Shown here in pieces: positions 1 through 8,218 of a stretch of 13,034 bases of DNA. Origin of the DNA: Candidatus Altimarinota bacterium (GTDB lineage Bacteria > Patescibacteriota > Gracilibacteria > BD1-5 > UBA2023); assembly GCA_947373235.1 (NCBI GenBank), contig CANBWW010000026.1:1-13034 (forward strand), written 5' to 3'. Numbering within the stretch: the stretch's first letter is position 1; each line of letters starts with the position of its first letter. A model generated the notes under the pieces. It did not search any database and was not told the origin of the DNA. It saw only the letters and a list, made by a program, of their open reading frames with translations. The position numbers were made by a program, and so were the translations under genes.

Positions 1-1141
1 TGATCTTTCTGAGTATCAGTTCTGCCTTGAGTCGACGTTCCGCTTCTGGTTTGACAACTTCATCTTTGTAACCTTCTTCAGATTTTTTGATATGCTCAAG
101 ATACATTTTTATATTGTATCCTTGTTGTTCGAGGTTGGCTGCATGTTCACGGAAAATCTGGTTCACCTCGTTTTCGAGCAGGGAAGGACCCACTTCGATT
201 TTTGTAATGGCTACGATCTGTGTCATGAGGGTATCTTCGTCTTTATTTCTTGCTTCACTTTCTTTTTTTGTAGAGAGTTCTCATTTAATGATTTCCTTGA
301 GTCCTGCAAGATCTGTCTTCTTTCCGCGAAGTTTCTCGATAAACTCTTCTGTGAATTCGGGAGTGTGTGGCTTCTCAATCTTTTCGATCTTTGCAGTGAA
401 GTGAACTTTTCTTCCTTTGAATTCTTCAGAATGATAATCTTTTGGAAAAGTGATATCGAAGGCAACTTCTTCTTCATTCTTTCCTCCGATGAGTTTCTCT
501 TCAAATCCAGGAATAAATGATCCAGAACCGATAATAAGAGGATAGCTTGGAACCGCAGTTTCTGCGATCGCAGTACCACCCTTTTTATCATATCCTTGAG
601 CGGTGATCGTTACTCGGTCACCATTTTCGATAGAAAGGTGAGAAGTGTCGGCTCCATCTTCACTATGTGAACCCGCTTCATGAAAGTGAGTAAATCGAGT
701 TTTGATAGCTTCTATCTCAAGATCTACTTCGTCTGCACTGACTTTTGTCGATGTTTTTTTCACCTTGATCGTATCAAGTTTTTTCTCATCGATCTCGATC
801 TCAGGAAGAGTCTCGATCTCGAGAGTAAACTCAAGTGGATCAGTACTTTTCACTTCAGTAATGCTTCCTGGAGCAATTGGTTGAAGATTTTCTTTTTTGA
901 GAATTTTTGGATAGAGTTTCTCGACGATATGATCGATCGCTTGACGTTCGATAAAAGTCTCACCATATTCACGTACGATAACAGCATCAGGAATATGAGA
1001 ACCCTGTTTAAATCCTTTTACTTTTCCTTTTGTTCGGATTTCTTCCAGAACGTGTTTTTTTGCCTTTTCGAGTTCCACACCAGATTCTTTGATGTTGATT
1101 TCGAGGGTGTAACTATTTTTTCGAGTAACCGTAGACTGCAT
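1..1141 (-). CDS. tig: Trigger factor, ribosome-associated chaperone/prolyl isomerase (3' end outside window)
   Basis: Trigger factor binds ribosomal protein uL23 at the exit tunnel and shields nascent chains. The ribosome-binding signature GFKQGSHIP is at residues 43-51 of the N-terminal domain. An FKBP-type PPIase domain follows at about residues 175-265, starting at GDRVTI and containing IIGSGSFIPGFEEKLIG. The helical C-terminal domain then runs off the left edge. A TGA at 281-283 lies in the middle of the gene. Read as Gly, translation continues (EIIKGELSTKKESEARNK) into a normal trigger-factor C-terminal domain, with about 380 residues visible. The ATG start is the first in frame and is preceded by AT-rich sequence (TTTTTATACTCT) with no Shine-Dalgarno. 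It is divergent from ligA across 135 bp. Identification is secure; only the 3' end is missing. Confidence 0.95.
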
Positions 1142-1276
1142 AGAGTATAAAAATTAGATATTATTGATTTCTATCTGAAAACAAAGTCCGTGAAGTATAT
1201 GAAAAAATCACAAAAAGGCAAAAAATAGTCAGACTTTAGATCTTTCTTTTTTATAAATTTCCTTATACTTCTTTTT
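1142..1276. promoter_or_regulatory. Divergent tig/ligA intergenic region, probable promoters
   Basis: This 135-bp AT-rich gap separates two divergent genes, so it should hold a promoter for each. On the plus strand TATACT (1264-1269) ends 7 nt before the ligA ATG, and TATAAA lies at 1252-1257. On the minus strand TATACT (complement of 1144-1149) ends only 2 nt before the tig ATG. No convincing -35 element could be paired with any of these. The existence of promoters is inferred from gene orientation; the exact elements are guesses. Confidence 0.4.
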
Positions 1277-3373
1277 ATGCAAAACACAGAACTTCTTACT
1301 CTCACAACTGACTTTCTTCGTCGGATCACTCATCTCAAAAAAGATGATATTATCACTCTTCGTGAAGTGATAAAGTCACACAATCATCTCTATCACCTCT
1401 CAGAAACTCCGATTATTTCAGATACAGAGTATGATATCCTTTTTCATGCTCTTGCCCGACTAGAAGCTGATCATGGCATGTTTGATGAGAGTTCTCCTAC
1501 AGCGAAACTGGCTATTCTTGCTTCAGGGCAATTCCAGAAAGTGACTCATCAGTTTCCCATGATTTCCCTTGATAATACTTATTCTCTTCATGAGGTTGCT
1601 GATTTCGAACAGAGAATGAAAAATATTCTTGAAGAAAAAGCTCCAGAAATTTTTCCATATTTTGTACAACCAAAGTATGATGGGCTCTGACTTGCTGTTA
1701 TCTATCAATATGGAAAACTCTTACAGGCTATCACCCGAGGAAGTGGTGTCGAGGGTGAAGATGTTACACTGGGTGCATGGGAAATCCAGAATATTCCAAA
1801 AGAAATTAAATTATTGAAACACATCGAACGTATGGAAATACGTGGGGAAGTGATGATGAGTCGAACGACTTTTAATGCGGTAAATAAAGACCGACTCAAA
1901 GTTGGAGAGAAGCTTTTTGCTAATCCTCGCAATGCTGCATCTGGCTCACTTCGTCAACTCGATCCACTTATTACTCGTTCTCGTCAGCTTGCATTTTTTG
2001 GATATTCGGTTCCACAGATCGAGATGGGAGTAGATAAAAATTTCGAAATAAAAACCTATACAGATCTTATGCAAATTCTTGCTTCTTGGGGTTTTGTTCG
2101 TGAGGATTTTCCTTTTTCACAAATCTCAGGGATATCAAATCTCCTGTCTCTTATAGAAAAAGAAACCACCCATCGTCAGGAATATTTTGACTTCGATATC
2201 GATGGGATGGTTCTCAAGTTCGATGATATGACGCTGTGGGATGATCTGGGGAGAACGGAACATCATCCACGATATGCCATCGCTTATAAATTTCCAGCAA
2301 AACAAGTTCGAACACGAGTGAATTCTATCGAACACTCGGTGGGGCGTACTGGAACGGTGACTCCCGTTGCGAATCTCGAAGCGGTCGATGTTGGAGGGGT
2401 GGTCGTCCGTCGTGCAACCCTGCATAACTATGATGAACTGATGAAAAAATGAGTGCGAGAAGGGGATTATGTATTTATCATGCGGGCATGAGAGGTGATT
2501 CCAGAGATTGTATCCGTGATCACGGAGGTTCGTGATTGAAGTGAAAAAGAAATCCAAATCCCGACGCATTGCCCAATTTGTCATACACTTCTCGCACAAG
2601 ATCTCTGAAAAGTGGCACTGTATTGCCCGAGTTCTCACTGTCCTGCGAAGATCCAGTGACAACTTGAGATGTTCGTATCGAAACAAGGGCTGAATATCGA
2701 TGGATTTTGAACAAAACAGATTGAACTCTTCCTTTCCCTCGGATTTATTACCGATTTTCCCTCTTTTTTTAATCTTGCATATTTTCGCGAAAAGATACTT
2801 TCCCTAGAAGGATACAAAGAAAAATCAGTTTCCAATCTCCTCGAAGCGATCGAATCCGCTCGTCATACGACTTTAGATCGAGTGTTCACGGCGATCGGGA
2901 TTCCGAACGTCGGAAAGAAAACAGCGAAGCAAATTGCTCGAAAAATCTTCCAAATAGGGAACAATTTTCATGAAAATATCTTTTCGGTTACTGAAGAATA
3001 TCTTCTCAATGTGAAAGATATCTGACCAGAAACTGCGAGAGCATTTATCGAATATATGATCCAAAATCGGGAAATGGTAGAAAAACTCCTTTCTGAGCTC
3101 GATATAGAAGTTGACTCATCACAGAATTCACAAGAAACACTCTCTGATTCTAAAATCAGAGGAAAGTCTTTCTGTGTGACTGGTTCTTTTGATTCATACT
3201 CTCGTGATCAGATCCACGAGATGATCGAGAAAAATGGAGGGGAAGTGCGTACCTCTGTTTCTCTAAAACTTGATTATCTGATTGCCTGAGAAAATGCTGG
3301 TTCCAAAAAATCAAAAGCAGAAGAATGTCAGGTAAAAGTCCTTACTCTTGATGAGTTCCTTAAGTTTGTATAG
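1277..3373 (+). CDS. ligA: NAD+-dependent DNA ligase LigA (nine in-frame TGA = Gly)
   Basis: LigA seals nicks during replication and repair using NAD+. The 698-codon frame carries the whole family architecture: an N-terminal Ia domain, the adenylation motif KYDG with catalytic Lys133, an OB-fold region (GRTGTVTPVA), a four-Cys zinc finger (C432, C435, C450, C455), HhH repeats (IGIPNVGKKTAKQI), and a C-terminal BRCT domain at about 626-698. Nine TGA codons interrupt the frame, at 1688, 2450, 2489, 2537, 2606, 2657, 2708, 3023 and 3287. Reading them as Gly restores consensus sequence: RAGEVIP (Gly405), NIDGFGTK (Gly478), and IAGENAGSK in the BRCT (Gly671). The stop is TAG. CGA in TRGSG and CGG in MRAGEVIP occupy conserved Arg positions. 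Length matches the usual ~670-residue family. There is no Shine-Dalgarno before the ATG. Confidence 0.97.
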
Positions 3374-3390
3374 ATTCAATTCCTTCTATT

Positions 3391-3430
3391 TAAAATAAAC
3401 ACTTCCTCATCTAAGGAAGTGTTTATTTTA
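3391..3430. terminator. Bidirectional intrinsic terminator between ligA and the facing gene
   Basis: A perfect 17-bp inverted repeat has arms 3391-3407 (taaaataaacacttcct) and 3414-3430 and a 6-nt loop (catcta). Its outer A/T ends give U-rich tails in both directions, fitting shared termination of the convergent ligA (plus) and the minus-strand gene ending at 3428. The minus gene's TAA stop lies inside the outer stem. Confidence 0.85.
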
Positions 3431-3853
3431 TGATTTCTGATTATTTATGATTTCTTGCTTTGCTGTTTGGAGTTCCATCTCTGTGTAGTGGAGAATTGTT
3501 TCTCTCGATTCTTCAATCGCTTGTTCTTGAGAAAGTTCACCAGATTTAAATCTTTCTTCGATTCAGCCAAGTTTATCTACTTGCACTTGTCACATTTTTT
3601 CCAGAAGTACTTTGAGTTGGTTTGGATGAGAGATGATTTCTTTAAAATTTTGCTTGAATGCGAGACTCATTTGTTTTTCTACTTCTGGATCTCTTTCTAA
3701 AAGCTGAATCACTCTATTGATAGTTTCATTTTGTGCTTTCGTGAGATTATTTGTTTCTCTTTTTTGTTCAATTGGGGAATTAAAAGTACTGTCCCCAGCA
3801 CTTTCATGAAAAGAAAACTGTGTTTGATGTGTAAAAAGAAAGCGTGTGAACAT
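3428..3853 (-). CDS. Hypothetical protein, 141 aa, mostly helical
   Basis: I do not recognise this protein. The 141-codon frame is open only if TGA at 3590-3592 and 3563-3565 are read as Gly, and it ends at TAA inside the downstream terminator stem. The sequence has an unremarkable polar N-terminus, then a charged and Gln/Glu-rich region that looks helical (ERDPEVEKQMSLAFKQNF; GELSQEQAIEESRETILHY). There is no signal peptide, membrane segment or cysteine. It follows the thioredoxin-like gene on the same strand after an 88-bp gap and could be cotranscribed with it. Clean coding sequence after recoding and the precise stop at the terminator support a real gene; the function is unknown. Confidence 0.7.
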
Positions 3854-3910
3854 ATATAAAAATAAATACTACCCTATGAGGATAGCATTCATGTATATTT
3901 TTGGCAAATA

Positions 3911-3937
3911 ATTTCTCTTGACGAGAAGACGAGAAAT
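3911..3937 (-). terminator. Weak hairpin after the thioredoxin-like gene
   Basis: A 7-bp stem (atttctc at 3911-3917 with gagaaat at 3931-3937) with a 13-nt loop lies just 3' of the TAA of the thioredoxin-like gene. No clear U-tract follows, so it may be only a weak terminator or processing hairpin, allowing readthrough into the next gene. Confidence 0.25.
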
Positions 3938-3941
3938 CATC

Positions 3942-4319
3942 TTAATGACAACCCGTTCCACAAGAATCACCTTCTTCTTCATCTCCGCAGCTTCCACATC
4001 ATCCCGTTCCACAACCACCACCTGTTCCACATCCTCCTCATTCGTGTGCATCGTCATCTCCGAGAATTGATACAAACATCGACTTGATCTCATCGTATTC
4101 CGGAACTTCACCTTGAAAAATCATATCTTTGAAGTCGATCGATTCTTCTTCGATACAAAGAGCTGGATTTTCTGTCACTCCGAGTTCGAGTTTATAGTTT
4201 GCGTCGTCTGTTTTTTCTACTTTTACAGCATCGATAAGAGCAAGTTCTGTGAGAGACTTGGTAACGAGTGCTTCGAGTGTTTCTATTTCTGTTCCGGAAC
4301 CAACGAGCTTGATAATCAT
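3942..4319 (-). CDS. Thioredoxin-fold protein lacking CxxC, with Cys/Gly-rich C-terminal tail
   Basis: The first ~85 residues resemble small thioredoxin-like proteins of the redox-active disulfide protein 2 / Thioredoxin_3 type: MIIKLVGSG, a helix, then a segment matching the family's TPALVIDG loop (NPALCIEE, with presumed cis-Pro52) and a final helix. The family's active site GxGCxxC is replaced by GSGTEIE: residues 10 and 13, normally Cys, are Thr and Glu. Translation continues through two TGA codons (4038, 3999) read as Gly into a tail (residues 94-125) containing CGTGGGCGTGGCGSCG, an acidic linker, and terminal SCGTGCH. The tail has six Cys (97, 103, 108, 111, 120, 124) and a final His, resembling the metal-binding tails of proteins such as SlyD. 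Total length is 125 aa with a TAA stop. The fold assignment is fairly confident; metal binding is inference. Confidence 0.8.
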
Positions 4320-4325
4320 AGTTGT

Positions 4326-4331
4326 ATTATA
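4326..4331 (-). promoter_or_regulatory. Perfect -10 hexamer 6 nt before the thioredoxin-like start codon
   Basis: TATAAT on the minus strand is followed by ACAACT and then the ATG at 4319. If it is a real -10 element, transcription would start at or beside the ATG, giving a leaderless mRNA. No good -35 at 16-18 nt was found, and the region is very AT-rich, so chance is possible. Confidence 0.4.
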
Positions 4332-4374
4332 TAAAGTTCAAAAGTATAAGATATATAAGGTAAAATCGAAAAAA

Positions 4375-4400
4375 AGCAAGAAAAAACCGCCCGAAGGCGG
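4375..4400 (-). terminator. Intrinsic terminator of the bL25 gene
   Basis: On the minus strand a CCGCC / TTCG / GGCGG hairpin (complement of 4387-4400) is followed directly by a run of six T. It starts 6 nt after the bL25 stop codon. The UUCG tetraloop, G+C stem and U-tract form a textbook rho-independent terminator. Confidence 0.92.
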
Positions 4401-4406
4401 AAGAAA

Positions 4407-4982
4407 TTATTTCTTTTTTCCTTGTTCTGCTTCTTCTTCTTTTGATCCTCCTCTTGGTCCACTTGCGACCACGATCGTAAGTTTTGCTGGAGTAACGAGA
4501 GAAAATTTCTTATCGAGATTCAGGTCAGTAACTGAAAGAGATTTTCCAGTAACGAGACCATCGATATTGAGTTCAAAGGCATCGACGATATCAGCAGGAA
4601 GACATTTTACTTCCACTTCCTTCAGGCTCTGGTTTACTTTTCCACCTGCGAGAATCGCTGGAGAAGTACCAATAAGTTTTACAGGAACCTTGATCTGAAC
4701 AGGGGCTTTCATATCTACTGTCAGAAAATCTATATGAAGAGGTTTTCCAAGGACTGGGTGTTTCTGGAGTTCCTGAACGAGGACGGAATGAGATTTACCT
4801 TCTACAGAAAGTGTAAATACATGATTTTGTCCAACTTCACGGTATAGTTTGATGAACTCAGAGTTCCCCACCATCACGTTTGTCGAAGGGACATCCTTGC
4901 CGTATACGACTGCTGGGATCATACCGCTTTCGCGAGTATCTCTGGCAGTTGCAGTACGGATCTTTGCTTCGAGAGTATGCAT
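4407..4982 (-). CDS. rplY: Large-subunit ribosomal protein bL25 (CTC/TL5 family)
   Basis: bL25 binds 5S rRNA in the large subunit; the longer CTC form has a second beta-barrel domain. The sequence begins MHTLEAKIRTATARDTRESG and continues GMIPAVVYGKD, matching the family's N-terminal 5S-binding domain. A C-terminal TL5 domain starts near VQIKVPVKLIG and the protein ends in a charged tail (SKEEEAEQGKKK). I chose the ATG at 4982 (191 aa); a TTG two codons upstream at 4988 is also open but less likely. No in-frame TGA occurs, unlike its neighbours. It has its own upstream promoter candidate and a strong terminator, so it is probably monocistronic. The stop is TAA. Confidence 0.95.
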   Translation of the reverse strand: MHTLEAKIRTATARDTRESGMIPAVVYGKDVPSTNVMVGNSEFIKLYREVGQNHVFTLSVEGKSHSVLVQELQKHPVLGKPLHIDFLTVDMKAPVQIKVPVKLIGTSPAILAGGKVNQSLKEVEVKCLPADIVDAFELNIDGLVTGKSLSVTDLNLDKKFSLVTPAKLTIVVASGPRGGSKEEEAEQGKKK

Positions 4983-5012
4983 ATGCAAGTGATTAGAATA
5001 TAAAGCCGCAGA

Positions 5013-5040
5013 ATTATATGAGAAAAATGTAGAAAAGCAA
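5013..5040 (-). promoter_or_regulatory. Sigma-70-like promoter for bL25
   Basis: The minus strand reads TTGCTT (complement of 5035-5040), a 16-nt spacer, then TATAAT (complement of 5013-5018). The predicted leader is about 25 nt to the ATG at 4982. The match to consensus is good, and the element lies in the short gap between the cupin gene's 3' end and bL25. Confidence 0.65.
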
Positions 5041-5042
5041 AA

Positions 5043-5157
5043 TTATTTTTTCCTATAAAAATCTATCGTGACATCGAATATTTCTTCTATTTCTGAGTTT
5101 TTGAGAGCCGGATTATTTTCTGGTTGTTTTTCTGGAAAACTGTTTGGTAGCTCATGG
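5043..5157 (-). other. Out-of-frame C-terminal extension of the cupin-like gene
   Basis: One base out of phase with the preceding frame, this stretch encodes HELPNSFPEKQPENNPALKN followed by SEIEEIFDVTIDFYRKK and a TAA at 5043-5045. Dropping one T from the TTTT run near 5157-5160 would join it after NPYF. The acidic, helix-like ending looks more natural than the in-frame tail. Either the gene carries a real frameshift or the assembly has a homopolymer error. Confidence 0.55.
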
Positions 5158-5634
5158 AAAATAAGGATTTCCCATAACCATAATAGAAAAACTTTCGGAA
5201 TTTGCTGATACCTGATGGAATTGTCTTATATCGTTCATAAGATAATAATCTCCTGATGATACGGATGTTTCAGTTCTTATAATTCCTTTTGAAAAATCTT
5301 CTAATTCTTGTGATGAGAGAGTATTTAATACTTGAGGATCTCAATTATAGCTTCACACATAGTGTACGTATCATCATTTTAAACATCGTATTGCCGATGG
5401 CCAAGGGTGTGGGTGAAAAAAACAGTCATCTGGATTTACACAAGGGAAGATTTTATGGAGTGCAATTCTTGTATTTTCTACTTCCCACCAAATTCTCCAT
5501 ACTTGAGGCTCATCATGAAGTATATTTACCGTTTTATAAGCTACATTATGTATCAAGTGTAATATTAGCTCCTCGGCATTTACTAATTCATCCTTTCATT
5601 TCCATTGATTATGTTGATCAGTAAAATGATTCAT
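5113..5634 (-). CDS. Cupin-like metal-site protein, 3' end apparently frameshifted
   Basis: Under the standard code this region has no long gene; with TGA as Gly (5596, 5374, 5371, 5353, 5341) a 173-codon minus frame opens from ATG at 5634 to TAA at 5113. It contains IALHKIFPCVNPDDCFFHP, then HPHPWPSAIRCLKGGY, and later GDYYLMNDIRQFHQV and ESFSIMVMGNPY. This H-x-H-P-W pattern, a Gly-Tyr turn and a second His strand followed by a VMVTG-like strand resemble an uncharacterised cupin-like family, with the histidines probably binding metal. After NPYF the annotated frame ends in a poor-looking Lys/Arg tail, while the +1 frame supplies a more natural C-terminus down to 5043. Two adjacent TGA codons lie at 5371-5376. 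Substrate is unknown. Confidence 0.7.
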
Positions 5635-5688
5635 TTTTTACAAAAATCTTAATTAAAAGTACTCTATGTATAGATAATTGAGAGTCAA

Positions 5689-5725
5689 TAATAAAAATCC
5701 TCAGTTTTTCTGAGGATTTTTATTA
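5689..5725 (-). terminator. Terminator of the type IV pilus cassette
   Basis: A 16-bp perfect inverted repeat (arms 5689-5704 and 5710-5725) has a 5-nt loop. Its core is ATCCTCAG/CTGAGGAT, flanked by A and T runs that give a U-rich 3' side. The pilC TAA at 5723-5725 is embedded in the stem. No gene enters from the other side, so it serves the minus-strand cassette. Confidence 0.85.
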
Positions 5726-6871
5726 ACCACCACTGATCGTTCCTGCGAGATTCATGATCGGTTGGAATATACCGATCGCGATAAACCCGATGACGACTGC
5801 CATCACAACGAGGATGAGAGGTTCGATCATTTTTTGGATACTTCCGATGGCGATATCTACTTCTTCATCATAGAAATCTGCAATCTTGATAATCGTCGTT
5901 CCTATCTGCGCTGTTTCTTCACCGACACGAAGCATAGATACAAGGAGGTCAGGGAAGAGTGGATCGTCTTCGATACTTTCCGCCATTTTCATACCATTTT
6001 TTACATCATTTCTCAGAAGAAGAAGACGCTGATGATACACTTCATTTCCTACGGCACTAGCTACGATACGAATCGCTTCGAGAACAGAAACTCATGATTC
6101 TATAAGATTGGCAAATACGCGAGCAAAACGTGAGAGAATCACTTTTCGAAGAAGTGGTCCAAAAATGGGGAGTTTCAGCATCAGTCCATCCCATTTATAT
6201 TTTCCGCTACTTGTTTTTTTCCATATTCCCAAAATGATATAGAGAAAAACTCATCCAAGAATCATGTGGAGCCAATAGTTTTGAAAAAAAGCACTGACTT
6301 TCAGGATGAGTTGTGTTGCTTGCGGAAGATTTTTTGGATCACCGAAAAATCAGGTAAGCACTGGAATCACTTTTACCATGAGAACAGCAACACAGAGAAA
6401 CATACCCACCACGAGAAGCATAGGATAGGTCATTGCTCCTTTGATTTTTCGAGTAATGGAGTCGATTTTTTCTGTTTGCTCTGCAATCTGGAGAAGTGCT
6501 TGATTCAGTTTTCCTGTTCTTTCTCAGGCTTCTATAATCGATGTTTCCGCAGTTCCAAAACATCCATAATAACTTTCGAGTGCTTCATGCATACTTCCTC
6601 CTCATTGCACTTTTTTGATCATATAATCATAGAATTTGATCATATTTTTTTCTTTTTCTTGTTTTCTTAGCGCATTCAAACTTTTTAAAACCGTCAAACT
6701 CGCGTTTACCATCGTTGCCATGATACGGAAAAATATCACTTTTTGACGCAGACTGATCGATCAACCAGAAATGATAATACCCTTCAGATATTTGAGGTAT
6801 CATTCTTCTTTTTTCTCCACGGCTCATTCTTGAACGTTGAGGATGACGAGATCTTCTGATATATTTGGCAT
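5723..6871 (-). CDS. pilC: PilC/GspF-type inner-membrane platform protein of type IV pili
   Basis: PilC is the membrane platform that couples the PilB motor to pilin assembly. The 382-residue frame shows both T2SSF repeats: the first (about residues 43-166) contains IIEAGERTGKLNQALLQIAE, the second (about 246-368) contains LLRKVILSRFARVFANLIES then GVSVLEAIRIV, and MLRVGEETAQIG. Membrane segments follow each repeat, including PLILVVMAVVIGFIAIGIF near the C-terminus. Eight TGA codons (6824, 6800, 6761, 6602, 6524, 6350, 6251, 6092) read as Gly; two fall in the conserved AGE and S-G-V motifs. Under the standard code only the last third would appear as an ORF. It is the last gene of the cassette, 38 nt after pilB. 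No Shine-Dalgarno. The stop is TAA. Confidence 0.95.
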
Positions 6872-6909
6872 AATAAGAGAATTAGAAATTCAAAATGAAA
6901 GTCATTATT

Positions 6910-8172
6910 TTAAGTATTTTCTTTAGCAGCTGCATAGACTTCTGCGAGGGAAGTTCGAGCATTGAGAGCTTTTATGATTCCATCTTGTTCGAGAGAAATC
7001 ATCCCATCGACGATTGCAGCTTCATTGATAATAGTAGCGCTGGCTCCATCGATAATCAATTTTTTGACACTGTTGGTGATTTCCAGGATTTCATAGATAC
7101 CGACTCGACCGTGATATCCGATATTTTCACATTCTGCACATCCGACGGGTTCATAGAACATTGGTTTTTGGAGAATTTCTGACGGAATTCTCGAAAGAAG
7201 TTCTTCTTTACTTGTTTGTTTGAGAGCTTTTTCGACACGCATTTTCATGTGAGGATCGAGATCATTTATACTGATTGGTTTCTTACAATGCTCACATAGT
7301 TTTCGTATCAGACGCTGTGCGATGATCGCGTTTATCGAAGCGGGAAGGAGAAATGCTGGAATTCCCATATTTAAGATACGAGTGAGCGTCTCTGCTGCTG
7401 AGTTCGTATGGATTGTCGATACGACGAGGTGACCCGTGAGGGCAGCTTCGATAGCAACGTTGATCGTTTCATGGTCACGTATTTCCCCCACCATGATGAT
7501 ATCTGGATCTTGACGCAGAGCAGTACGAAGACCGTAGGCAAAGTTATATCCGATATCCGGGAACATCTGAGACTGATTGAGTCCATCGATCTGACTTTCC
7601 ACTGGATCTTCGAGGGTCATGATATTTACATCCGGAGAGTTCAGTTTTGAAAGACACGAATATAGAGTGGTTGACTTACCTGAACCGGTTGGTCCAGAAG
7701 TCAGTATAATTCCGTTTGGCAGGGCAATCGCTTTTTCGAGGAGTACTTTATTGTGTCCTTCGATCCCGAGTTCACCGAGATCAGGGATTTTTTTACTTTT
7801 ATCTACGATACGCATCACGATCTTTTCTCCATGAACGGTCGGAAGTGTCGAGACACGAAGGTCGAGTGCTTTATTATTGATCACGGTTGAGAGACGTCCG
7901 TCTTGTGGGATACGAGCTTCATCGATTTTGAGATTCGACATGATCTTGAACCGAGCGACGACTTGTTGATGAAGAAATGTTTGATATTCAAGTATTTCTC
8001 TGAGTTCCCCATCGATACGATATCGTAATCGAACAATATTCGTCAGTGGCTCGATATGAATATCTGATGAACCCATTTCTACGGCACCGATGATCATAAG
8101 ATCACAGATTTGAGAAATATTTTCACCTTTGTATATTTGTTCTTTGAGAAGTGCGACGGATGTGTTTGGCAT
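6910..8172 (-). CDS. pilB: PilB/GspE-type secretion ATPase (type IV pilus extension motor), no N-terminal domain
   Basis: This hexameric cytoplasmic ATPase powers pilus extension. It has Walker A GPTGSGKST (residues 160-168), the Asp box TLEDPVE (186-192), Walker B IIMVGEIRD (225-233), the His box around GHLVVSTIHTN (247-257), and a zinc-type tetracysteine C293/C296 and C345/C348. The tetracysteine argues for PilB/GspE rather than the PilT retraction motor. At 420 aa it is short: it begins just before the SSDIHIEP segment, so the usual N-terminal GspE/MshEN domain is absent. The frame upstream of the ATG meets a stop within 15 codons with no alternative start, so this is not a misplaced start. 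It has no in-frame TGA, although neighbouring pilC has eight. CGA encodes conserved Arg in VRLRYRIDGELR. The stop is TAA. Confidence 0.95.
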   Translation of the reverse strand: MPNTSVALLKEQIYKGENISQICDLMIIGAVEMGSSDIHIEPLTNIVRLRYRIDGELREILEYQTFLHQQVVARFKIMSNLKIDEARIPQDGRLSTVINNKALDLRVSTLPTVHGEKIVMRIVDKSKKIPDLGELGIEGHNKVLLEKAIALPNGIILTSGPTGSGKSTTLYSCLSKLNSPDVNIMTLEDPVESQIDGLNQSQMFPDIGYNFAYGLRTALRQDPDIIMVGEIRDHETINVAIEAALTGHLVVSTIHTNSAAETLTRILNMGIPAFLLPASINAIIAQRLIRKLCEHCKKPISINDLDPHMKMRVEKALKQTSKEELLSRIPSEILQKPMFYEPVGCAECENIGYHGRVGIYEILEITNSVKKLIIDGASATIINEAAIVDGMISLEQDGIIKALNARTSLAEVYAAAKENT

Positions 8173-8218
8173 GGAAACGTAGGATAAAAGGAACGAAGGA
8201 ATGAAGTATTTTTATGGT

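Noticed and set aside
92..520. Plus-strand 142-codon ORF in the trigger factor region
   Set aside because: It is the shadow of tig: the Phe/Leu/Ser-rich composition is what the complement of Glu/Lys-rich coding sequence gives.
1277..3373. UGA as selenocysteine or tryptophan
   Set aside because: Nine TGAs in a DNA ligase, with several at invariant Gly positions, does not fit Sec or Trp.
3948..4040. Repeated GTTCCACA-like units as a DNA repeat or CRISPR-like array
   Set aside because: The units are short, irregularly spaced and in frame; they are the coding footprint of repeated Cys-Gly-Thr-Gly modules.
3869..4111. Minus-strand 80-codon ORF overlapping the thioredoxin-like gene
   Set aside because: It is an alternative frame over the Cys/Gly tail; the frame of the upstream thioredoxin fold continues through two TGA codons and explains the region better.
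5289..5624. Plus-strand 111-codon ORF over the cupin-like gene
   Set aside because: It is antisense to the recoded cupin-like frame, which carries recognisable family motifs; the plus-strand translation has no coherent features.
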